A model generated the notes under the pieces. It did not search any database. It worked only from the letters and a program-made list of their open reading frames with translations, and was not told where the DNA came from. Position numbers and translations under genes: made by a program. Below, in pieces: positions 1 through 5,820 of a stretch of 8,045 nt of DNA. The stretch spans positions 1 through 8,045 of the forward strand of contig JAOUNK010000147.1 of NCBI GenBank assembly GCA_029881015.1. Direction: 5' to 3'. Each line of letters opens with the position of its first letter. Within the stretch, counting starts at the first letter, position 1. Origin of the DNA: Gammaproteobacteria bacterium. GTDB lineage: Bacteria > Pseudomonadota > Gammaproteobacteria > Steroidobacterales > Woeseiaceae.

Positions 1-1
1 C

Positions 2-517
2 GTCAGCGCCCTGCGGGAACTCGAGAGCAGCGGTATCCAGCTTGAATTTGCCGAGCAACCCGTACGCGGCAACGATGTCGAGGGCATGAAATACGTCACC
101 GAGCGTGTGTCGACGCCGGTCATGGCCGACGAGAGTACGTTCGGGCCACAGGAGGTTATCGAGCTGATCCAGATGCGCGGCGCAGACATCATCAATATCA
201 AGCTCATGAAGACCGGTGGCATTTCGAATGCGATCAAGATCGCGGACATCGCCGCGATTTACGACGTCGAATGCATGATGGGCTGCATGCTCGAGACCAG
301 TATCGGCGTCTCCGCGGCCGCGCACGTTGCAGTCGCCAAGGCCAGCAGCATCACGCGCGTCGATCTGGATGCACCCTCTCTCGCGACGATCAACCCCGTC
401 AATGGCGGCGTTCGCTTCGACGGTGCCGAGATTTCCATTTCGGACGCGCCCGGGCTCGGTGTCCAGAGCATCAGCGAACTGTCGATGCTCGACTTCGATA
501 AAGCGGCCGGATCCTGA
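2..517 (+). CDS. L-Ala-D/L-Glu dipeptide epimerase, 3' part (5' end outside window)
   Basis: This is the C-terminal half of an enolase-superfamily dipeptide epimerase, which interconverts L-Ala-D-Glu and L-Ala-L-Glu in the cytoplasm so that murein-derived dipeptide can be degraded. The frame is open from the left edge and 171 residues are visible, against roughly 320-360 for the whole family. An ATG at 86 is internal, because the conserved FAEQP stretch (metal-ligand Glu) lies upstream of it. Further motifs are ADES at about 125-136 (metal-ligand Asp), INIKLMKTGG (acid/base Lys 24 residues after that Asp), a GCMLETSIG segment, and DLD near 361-369. A DxD motif at that place marks L-Ala-D/L-Glu epimerases (YcjG/YkfB) within the superfamily and contacts the dipeptide amino terminus. 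The spacing of these residues fits the known enzymes closely. The next gene starts 20 nt after the TGA stop, and both downstream enzymes act on the same stem peptide. The exact substrate range is inferred. Confidence 0.92.
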   Translation, partial: VSALRELESSGIQLEFAEQPVRGNDVEGMKYVTERVSTPVMADESTFGPQEVIELIQMRGADIINIKLMKTGGISNAIKIADIAAIYDVECMMGCMLETSIGVSAAAHVAVAKASSITRVDLDAPSLATINPVNGGVRFDGAEISISDAPGLGVQSISELSMLDFDKAAGS

Positions 518-537
518 GCAGGCGTTGCGGGCCCTGG

Positions 538-1956
538 ATGATCACGGCATGGCAACAGCGACTCTGGCTTTCCACGATACTGCTGTTCGCAGTAGCGGCG
601 TGTACCGGGGACAAGGCTGTCCCTCTGACCACGGTCGGCACACCCGGCTGGTCGACCGACGTCATCGGAGTCGATGAGGTGCACCTGTCCGTCAATTACT
701 GGATAGATCGGGAGGCTGAGCCGGATGCCGTGCTTGCGGAGCAGTCGGATATCGAGGTTTTCGTGCGCAACGCCTTCGAGGTCGATCCCAGCATGGTCGA
801 CCTTGCCACTTACCCTGAGACATTGCCAGGTACCCGGGTGGCCCAGATCATTCGGTCACTGAGCAAGCCCTCGAGCTATCCGCTGTCGTTCCGCGATGGC
901 GGCCTGGTGAGCGACGACGACTACGCCCGTTATACGGCGGGCATCGATCTCCCGCGCGTAGCCGAGACCGTAGATGTCCGCTTCGGTATGGTCGTCGAGC
1001 GCGCCGACATGCGGACCTGGCCGACCAGCGACATCGTCTACAAATCGGTGGAAACCATCGACCTCGACCGCTTCCAGGAGAACGGCCTGTTTCCGGCCGA
1101 CATCGTCGTCGTGCTTCACGAGAGCGCCGACGGCCGATGGTACTTTGTGCAGTCCTACAACTACGCGGCCTGGGTGCGCCGCGACAGTATCGCCATCGGC
1201 AATCGCGAGGAGATTCTCGAATTCCAGCATGCGGAGCCGTTTCTCGTCATCGCGGGGAGCCGGGTCACAACCAACTTCAGCCCGCTCGCACCCGCCGTTT
1301 CCGAACTGAAACTCGAGATGGGTACGCGCCTGCCGCTGGTAGATCCCGACACCGTGAACCACAACGTCGATGGCCAGAATCCTTTCGCCAGCTATATCGT
1401 GCGTCTGCCGACGCGCACGGTTAATGGCGCGCTGGAAATCCGCAACGCATTGATCGCCCGCAGCCAGGATGTGCGCGTGGGCTACATGCCCTACACCCGG
1501 CGCAACGTCCTGCACCAGGCATTCAAGTTCCTGGGCGAGCGCTACGGCTGGGGGCATTCCTACAATGCGCGCGACTGCACCGGCCTCGTGCAGGAAGTTT
1601 ACAAAACCTTCGGCTTCGCCCTGCCCCGCAATTCAGGGCAACAGGGTTCGAGCCCGATCGGCGAGAACATCCGCTTTTCGCCGGACGCCCCCGCCGAGGA
1701 AAAGCTAGCAACCCTCGCCGGCGCCGAGGTGGGCGACCTGCTCTATTCCAAGGGCCACGTGATGATGTACCTGGGGATGGTCGATGGCGAGCCGTATGTC
1801 ATCCACGACCTGTCGGGATCCGGTTGGACCGATACCGACGGCAATTTCCAGCAAGGCGTTCTGAACGGGGTGTCCGTAACGCCATTGCGGCGTGTCAATA
1901 CATCGCCCGAAGCGACCTACTTCGAAGAGATGTACGCCATCAAACGCCTTCGCTAA
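538..1956 (+). CDS. NlpC/P60 endopeptidase lipoprotein with SH3-like domains (YkfC-like)
   Basis: This is a 472-residue predicted lipoprotein peptidase. Residues 9-22 form a hydrophobic signal ending in the lipobox VAAC, with Cys22 as lipidation site; Thr follows, so by the Lol +2 rule outer-membrane sorting is likely. Residues about 40-140 resemble the N-terminal stabilising region of this family. About 145-225 looks like a first bacterial SH3 domain (note MRTWPT at 158-163) and about 226-300 a second. The C-terminal NlpC/P60 catalytic domain spans about 315-470. Its Cys-His-His set is visible as RDCTG (Cys347), KGHVMMYLG (His407) and VIHD (His423). Relatives with this architecture cut the gamma-D-Glu-to-diamino-acid bond of stem peptides with a free N-terminal L-Ala, releasing L-Ala-D-Glu, the substrate of the upstream epimerase. 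The ATG at 538 is chosen because it gives a complete signal peptide. Its ribosome-binding site is weak. The family is firm; the exact bond cut is inferred. Confidence 0.92.
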   Translation: MITAWQQRLWLSTILLFAVAACTGDKAVPLTTVGTPGWSTDVIGVDEVHLSVNYWIDREAEPDAVLAEQSDIEVFVRNAFEVDPSMVDLATYPETLPGTRVAQIIRSLSKPSSYPLSFRDGGLVSDDDYARYTAGIDLPRVAETVDVRFGMVVERADMRTWPTSDIVYKSVETIDLDRFQENGLFPADIVVVLHESADGRWYFVQSYNYAAWVRRDSIAIGNREEILEFQHAEPFLVIAGSRVTTNFSPLAPAVSELKLEMGTRLPLVDPDTVNHNVDGQNPFASYIVRLPTRTVNGALEIRNALIARSQDVRVGYMPYTRRNVLHQAFKFLGERYGWGHSYNARDCTGLVQEVYKTFGFALPRNSGQQGSSPIGENIRFSPDAPAEEKLATLAGAEVGDLLYSKGHVMMYLGMVDGEPYVIHDLSGSGWTDTDGNFQQGVLNGVSVTPLRRVNTSPEATYFEEMYAIKRLR

Positions 1957-3477
1957 ATGCGCCGCGCCGCTCGACAAAAACCGTCGGTCGCTGTCGTCAA
2001 CTGCGGCAGCCGCAAAGTCCCGGAAATCGCGGCGATGCTCGATGCCCTTGGCGCGGCGCCATTTGTCATCCAGCCCGGGGAGTTACCGTCAATCGGCGAC
2101 AGGATGCCTGACGCGATCGTGCTGAGCGGCAACCCGGCCCTGATCAGGGACACCGGAACAGAATTCCTCTCCGACTACGAGATCCTGCACGAGGTCGACG
2201 TCCCGGTCCTCGGGATCTGTTTCGGCCACCAGGTCATCGGGTTGCTGCACGGTGCCGCTGTCAGCACGGGTCCGGAGGATCGCGAGTCGCGATCTCTCGA
2301 GATACTCGCCGAGCATCCGTTGTTCGACGGCCTGGCCACGGGCGCCGGGTTTGTCGAGGATCACACGGAAGAAATTTCCCTGCCGAGCGGTTTCACCTGC
2401 CTCGCACGTTCGTCGCATTGCGAGAACGAGGCCATGGCGCATCCCGACCGGCCGCTCTTCGGCGTACAGTGCCACCCCGAGATCTCCGGCGAGAACGGCA
2501 GGCGACTGTTCGCGAATTTCCTCGACATCGTCGCCAGCCGGACACCGCAGTTGCGGCCGCCGCGGCTCAGGCAAGGGGCGCGCATCGGCGTGGTAAACCC
2601 AGCCTACTGGCTGGAGGACGAGCGCCGGCAGCGCGCCACCTCGGTATTCGAAAACCTGGGCTACAAACTCGTCCCGGGACGCTCGACACAACTTCGCCAG
2701 GACCTCTTCGCCGGCTCCCCGGAGGCACGTGCTGAAGACATCATGACCATGTTCGAAGACCCGTCGATTGACGCCATGCTATGTGCTCGTGGTGGCTACG
2801 GCGGCAACCGGGTCCTGCCGCTGCTTGACTACGACGCCATCCGCGCAAACCCGAAGATCTTCATCGGTTACAGCGATACGACCGGGGCATTGGCGTCGAT
2901 TGCACAGCGATCGGGGCTGGTTACTTTCCACGGGCCAATGCTGACGACCTTCGGCGAGCAGACCATCGATTACAACCTTGAGGTGTTGCAGCAGGTTCTC
3001 TCCGGCGATCCCGGGGTGCGCATTGCTTCGACCGCCGCGTGCCCGGCGCGCGTCCTCAAACCGGGTATCGCTCGCGGGCCGTTGTGGGGAGGAAACCTGA
3101 CGCTGGTCAATGCCCGGCTCGGCACGCCGGAGCAGATCGATACGCGTGGCGCGATTCTTTTCCTTGAAGACATCGATGAGAAGTTGTACGCCTTCGATCG
3201 CATGCTGTGGCATCTGCGCGCCAGCGGCAGCCTCGATAACATCGCGGGCCTCGTCCTTGGCGAGATGCTGGAAATGAGCGACACCGCCGTGCCCTTTGGC
3301 AAGGACATCGACGCGATTGTGCTCGATGTCTGCAGCGACTTCGAGTTCCCGATTGTCAGCAACTTCCCCTGCGGCCACGGCGACTACCAGGCCACCCTGC
3401 CCGTATCGCACGAGGTCGTACTGGATGCGACAGCCGCTGACCCCTTCATCCTGATTCCGGAATCCCCTGTGTCATGA
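1957..3477 (+). CDS. Class I glutamine amidotransferase-like domain fused to LD-carboxypeptidase (S66, LdcA/MccF-like)
   Basis: This 506-residue protein has two complete enzyme domains. Residues about 9-195 form a class I glutamine-amidotransferase-like domain: GICFGHQ carries the nucleophile Cys88, and QCHPEISGEN gives His173 and Glu175. Residues about 207-500 are a full serine peptidase S66 domain: ARGGYGGNRVLP, then GYSDTT (Ser306), HGPM, LFLEDIDE (Glu404) and PCGHGD (His474), which form the Ser-Glu-His triad. S66 LD-carboxypeptidases remove the terminal D-Ala from L-Ala-D-Glu-DAP-D-Ala in the cytoplasm (LdcA, YkfA); the related MccF cuts microcin C-type conjugates. Stand-alone members are about 300-350 residues, so the extra 200 residues are the fused domain. 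No signal peptide is seen. Its ATG directly follows the TAA of the endopeptidase gene without a clear Shine-Dalgarno, which suggests translation by reinitiation. The gene ends in tandem in-frame stops, TGA TAG. What the amidotransferase-like half does is unknown; gamma-glutamyl or amide hydrolysis is a guess. Confidence 0.93.
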   Translation: MRRAARQKPSVAVVNCGSRKVPEIAAMLDALGAAPFVIQPGELPSIGDRMPDAIVLSGNPALIRDTGTEFLSDYEILHEVDVPVLGICFGHQVIGLLHGAAVSTGPEDRESRSLEILAEHPLFDGLATGAGFVEDHTEEISLPSGFTCLARSSHCENEAMAHPDRPLFGVQCHPEISGENGRRLFANFLDIVASRTPQLRPPRLRQGARIGVVNPAYWLEDERRQRATSVFENLGYKLVPGRSTQLRQDLFAGSPEARAEDIMTMFEDPSIDAMLCARGGYGGNRVLPLLDYDAIRANPKIFIGYSDTTGALASIAQRSGLVTFHGPMLTTFGEQTIDYNLEVLQQVLSGDPGVRIASTAACPARVLKPGIARGPLWGGNLTLVNARLGTPEQIDTRGAILFLEDIDEKLYAFDRMLWHLRASGSLDNIAGLVLGEMLEMSDTAVPFGKDIDAIVLDVCSDFEFPIVSNFPCGHGDYQATLPVSHEVVLDATAADPFILIPESPVS

Positions 3478-3489
3478 TAGGCCGACGAC

Positions 3490-3493
3490 GGAG
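3490..3493 (+). promoter_or_regulatory. Ribosome binding site of the SpmA-like gene
   Basis: GGAG lies eight bases before the ATG at 3502, inside the 24-base gap after the LD-carboxypeptidase gene. The endopeptidase and carboxypeptidase genes lack so clear a site, so the SpmA-like gene is probably initiated independently rather than by coupling. Confidence 0.7.
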
Positions 3494-3501
3494 AACTGAG
3501 C

Positions 3502-4104
3502 ATGCTTAACTACATCTGGTTCGGAATGATGGCTATTGCTGTCGCCGCCGGGATTTACAATGGCAAGATCGATGCCGTTACCGAGGCAGCCATCGACATG
3601 GCCAAGATCTCTGTCGAGATCGCGATCGGCCTGATCGGCATCATGGCGTTGTGGCTCGGCATCATGAAGATTGCCGAAAAATCCGGACTGATCCGGATCA
3701 TCGCGAAGCTCCTGCGACCGATCACGATACGGCTCTTTCCCGACGTGCCGGAGGATCATCCCGCAATCGGCTCGATCGTCCTCAACATGTCGGCGAACAT
3801 ACTCGGTCTCGGCAATGCGGCAACGCCGCTCGGCCTGAAGGCGATGGAGGAATTGCAGGAACTCAACGAACGGAAGGACACCGCAACGAATTCAATGGTC
3901 ATGTTCCTGGCCATCAACACATCGAGTGTGCAGCTGATCCTGCCGGCGACCGTTGTGGCCCTGATGGGTGCAACTGCCAGCGAAATCTTCATCACGACGA
4001 TACTGGCTACCTCGTGTTCGACGATTGCCGCCATCGCCGCGGTTAAGTTCCTGGAAAAGCGCAAGCGTTTTGCCATGGAGACCGAGGGAGACTCGAATGA
4101 TTGA
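3502..4104 (+). CDS. SpmA-like membrane protein (nucleoside-recognition/Gate domain family)
   Basis: This 200-residue integral membrane protein resembles SpmA, the spore maturation protein A family, which has the Gate (nucleoside recognition) fold. Hydrophobic segments lie at about 3-19, 36-58, 90-112, 131-156 and 159-184. The family signature is plain: SIVLNMSANILGLGNAATPLG (91-111), then MEELQELN and a polar stretch before FLAINTSSVQLILPAT (135-150). In Bacillus, spmA and spmB are needed for spore core dehydration, but homologues are widespread in bacteria that do not sporulate, where the function is poorly defined; the fold suggests transport. Here the gene follows three murein-peptide enzymes by 24 nt and overlaps the spmB-like gene, so a role in moving stem-peptide fragments or their products is a reasonable inference but not shown. 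The C-terminus is a charged cytosolic-looking tail (EKRKRF...EGDSND). Confidence 0.9.
   Translation: MLNYIWFGMMAIAVAAGIYNGKIDAVTEAAIDMAKISVEIAIGLIGIMALWLGIMKIAEKSGLIRIIAKLLRPITIRLFPDVPEDHPAIGSIVLNMSANILGLGNAATPLGLKAMEELQELNERKDTATNSMVMFLAINTSSVQLILPATVVALMGATASEIFITTILATSCSTIAAIAAVKFLEKRKRFAMETEGDSND
4084..4090 (+). promoter_or_regulatory. Ribosome binding site that fixes the SpmB-like start
   Basis: GAGGGAG lies six bases before the ATG at 4097, within the end of the SpmA-like gene. It decides between this start and an in-frame ATG at 3968, which would add 43 arginine- and serine-rich residues that overlap the SpmA-like coding region and look unlike any family member. Confidence 0.75.
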
Positions 4105-4645
4105 AGTCGTCGTCGGCGGCCTGAGCGAGGTCGCGAAGTACATTATTCCCACGCTGCTCGTGGGCATCCCGTTTTACGCATTGGCATTTCACAAGGTTCC
4201 GGTGTACGAGGTATTCGTCGAAGGCGCCAAGGATGGCTTCACGATCGCTGTCCGGATCATTCCGTACCTTGTCGCCATCCTGGTTGCCGTGGGCATGTTC
4301 CGCGCGTCCGGCGCGCTCGACCTGTTGCTCGGCGCGCTTGCACCAGTGCTCGATTTCGTCGGCTTCCCGCCCGAGAACCTGCCGCTCGCGCTGATGCGTC
4401 CGTTGTCGGGCAGCGGATCGCTGGGCTTGCTGACCGACCTTGTCAATGAACACGGCGCGGATTCCCTGACCGCCAAGATCGGTGCGACGATGTACGGTTC
4501 GTCCGAAACGACGTTCTACGTGCTTGCCGTCTACTTCGGCTCGGTCGGCGTCGTCCGCAGCCGACACGCCGTTCCCGCAGGCCTGTTCGCCGACGCGGTT
4601 GGCGCCATAGCAGCCGTGTTCTTCTGCAAGCTCCTGATCGGCTGA
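4097..4645 (+). CDS. SpmB-like membrane protein (nucleoside-recognition/Gate domain family)
   Basis: This 182-residue membrane protein is the usual partner of SpmA. It begins MIEVVVGGLSEVAKYIIPTL and shows hydrophobic segments at about 14-31, 48-67, 72-90, 139-153 and 160-180. Family motifs include VPVYEVFVEGAKDGF (34-48), ALMRPLSGSGSLGLL (98-112) and TMYGSSETTFYVLAVYFG (131-148). Its length is close to the usual size of about 175-180 residues. It overlaps the SpmA-like gene by 8 bases, which supports coupled synthesis of a two-protein membrane complex. It is the last gene of the plus-strand block; its TGA is 12 bases before the palindromic repeat cluster. SpmAB has no settled biochemical role outside spore maturation, so the link to murein peptides rests on gene order. 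Confidence 0.9.
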   Translation: MIEVVVGGLSEVAKYIIPTLLVGIPFYALAFHKVPVYEVFVEGAKDGFTIAVRIIPYLVAILVAVGMFRASGALDLLLGALAPVLDFVGFPPENLPLALMRPLSGSGSLGLLTDLVNEHGADSLTAKIGATMYGSSETTFYVLAVYFGSVGVVRSRHAVPAGLFADAVGAIAAVFFCKLLIG

Positions 4646-4657
4646 ACTGGGTATCCA

Positions 4658-4756
4658 GAAACAAGGTGACAGTCACCCTATTACCATTGCTGGAAACAAG
4701 GTGACAGTCACCCTATTACCATTGCTGGACACCCAAAATAGGGTGACTGTCACCCT
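4658..4756. repeat. Palindromic repeat cluster: two direct 35-bp copies plus one inverted partial copy
   Basis: The unit 4658-4692 is repeated exactly at 4693-4727. Each unit contains the odd palindrome GGTGACAGTCACC (4665-4677 and 4700-4712). A third copy is inverted: 4737-4754 is the exact reverse complement of 4665-4682 and of 4700-4717, centred on the 17-bp palindrome 4740-4756. The cluster fills most of the 114-bp gap between the convergent SpmB-like and alanine racemase genes. In layout it resembles REP-type intergenic palindromes of proteobacteria, but whether it belongs to a genome-wide family cannot be told from one locus. The second and third copies could fold into an 18-bp stem with a 19-base loop. 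Confidence 0.85.
4735..4756 (-). terminator. Probable intrinsic terminator of the minus-strand block
   Basis: Read on the minus strand, the palindrome AGGGTGACAGTCACCCT begins three bases after the racemase stop codon and is followed by A and then four T residues. It can fold as a 7-bp stem with a three-base CAG loop. The T tract is short, so it may be a weak terminator. On the plus strand the same element could serve the SpmB-like gene through the longer stem described for the repeat cluster, but no T tract follows there. Confidence 0.5.
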
Positions 4757-4759
4757 GTA

Positions 4760-5818
4760 TTATTTGCGGGGAACGCGGGCCGAGACGCTCGTCAACAGCT
4801 CGTAGCTGATGGTACCCGCGCGTGCGGCGACCTCGTTGACGCTCACGTTGCCGCCCCAGAGTTCCACGGTGTCGCCGATCGCCGCGCCCGGGTGCCCGGT
4901 CAGGTCAATCGTGAGCATGTCCATCGATACGGTCCCCGCCAGCGGCGCCACTCTGCCATTGACCCATGTCGGCGTGCCGTTCGGTGCATGGCGCGGATAG
5001 CCGTCGGCATAGCCGATGGCGACAGTCGCCACGAGCGACGGACGCTCGGCCGTCCAGCGCGCTCCGTAGCCTACTGACTCGCCGGCCCGTAACTCGCGCA
5101 TGGCGACAATCTCCGAGCTGAGCGTCATGGCTACCCGCAACCGGCTGTCGACACCGGCTGATTCACCGGCCATTGGCGACGCGCCATAAAGCATGATGCC
5201 GGGCCGGATCCAGTCGGCGTGGCTCGCCGGCCAGGCGAGTATCCCGGCCGAATTGGCGATGCTGCGCGGCAGATCGATTCCGGCCGTGCAGGCAGCAAAG
5301 ACATCCAGCTGCTTTTCTGTCGCCGCATTGTCCGTCTCATCGGCACAGGAGAGATGGGTGCATACAGCCTGCACATCGACCCCACCTTCGCGGAGCTGCG
5401 TCACGACTGCGGCCAGGCGGTCCGGCGCAAGGCCCAGGCGCCGCATGCCGGTATCCGCCTTGACCCAGACCGGCACTCTGGCCTGCAAGGCGTCCCGCAC
5501 CTGCGCTTCGCAGTGCACCATGAGCGTGAGCTTGAGAGATGCCGCTGCCTCGTAAGCCTTCGGGCTGGTCGCGCCTTCAAGGACAAGCACGGTCTGGCCG
5601 AAACCGCCTGATCGCAGCTTCACGGCCTCGTCAACGGTAGCGACCGCAAAGGCTGAAGCGCGACTGCGCAGGGCCTCCGCGACACGCAGCATGCCATGAC
5701 CGTAGGCGTTTGCCTTGATGACGGCGATGCACTGCGATTGCGGTGCCAGCGCGCAGGCGAGATCGTAGTTCGCACGCACGGCATCGAGATCAATTCTTGC
5801 CAGGGTATTGCGATACAT
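4760..5818 (-). CDS. alr: Alanine racemase
   Basis: This is a complete 352-residue fold-type III PLP enzyme that interconverts L- and D-alanine in the cytoplasm. AVIKANAYGHG carries the PLP Lys35, WVKADTGMRRLG holds the Lys120 and Arg127 positions conserved in the family, THLSCAD lies at 154-160, RPGIMLYGASP at 205-215, SVGYGARW holds the catalytic Tyr251, and GTVSMDM lies at 295-301 in the C-terminal domain. Length is normal for Alr. Its ATG lies two bases after the TAA of the serine hydrolase gene, with no evident Shine-Dalgarno, so it is probably translated by reinitiation. Linkage to an envelope serine hydrolase, and convergence with an LD-carboxypeptidase that frees D-Ala, suggest a salvage role (D-Ala to L-Ala). 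It may equally be the cell's sole biosynthetic racemase; the window cannot tell the two apart. Confidence 0.96.
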   Translation of the reverse strand: MYRNTLARIDLDAVRANYDLACALAPQSQCIAVIKANAYGHGMLRVAEALRSRASAFAVATVDEAVKLRSGGFGQTVLVLEGATSPKAYEAAASLKLTLMVHCEAQVRDALQARVPVWVKADTGMRRLGLAPDRLAAVVTQLREGGVDVQAVCTHLSCADETDNAATEKQLDVFAACTAGIDLPRSIANSAGILAWPASHADWIRPGIMLYGASPMAGESAGVDSRLRVAMTLSSEIVAMRELRAGESVGYGARWTAERPSLVATVAIGYADGYPRHAPNGTPTWVNGRVAPLAGTVSMDMLTIDLTGHPGAAIGDTVELWGGNVSVNEVAARAGTISYELLTSVSARVPRK

Positions 5819-5820
5819 AA

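Noticed and set aside
86..88. ATG at 86 as the start of the epimerase gene
   Set aside because: The frame is open to the left edge and encodes the conserved FAEQP metal-ligand segment before this codon, so the gene continues upstream of the window.
856..1557. Open frame of 233 codons on the minus strand opposite the endopeptidase gene
   Set aside because: It lies wholly within a well-supported gene on the other strand, and its translation shows no domain or motif.
3968..4096. Longer SpmB-like reading frame starting at the ATG at 3968
   Set aside because: The added 43 residues are rich in Arg, Ser and Pro and are an out-of-frame reading of the SpmA-like gene. The ATG at 4097 has a strong ribosome site and gives the usual family length.
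4658..4756. Possible CRISPR array
   Set aside because: There are only two direct copies, back to back with no spacers, and the third is inverted and partial. No cas genes are present.
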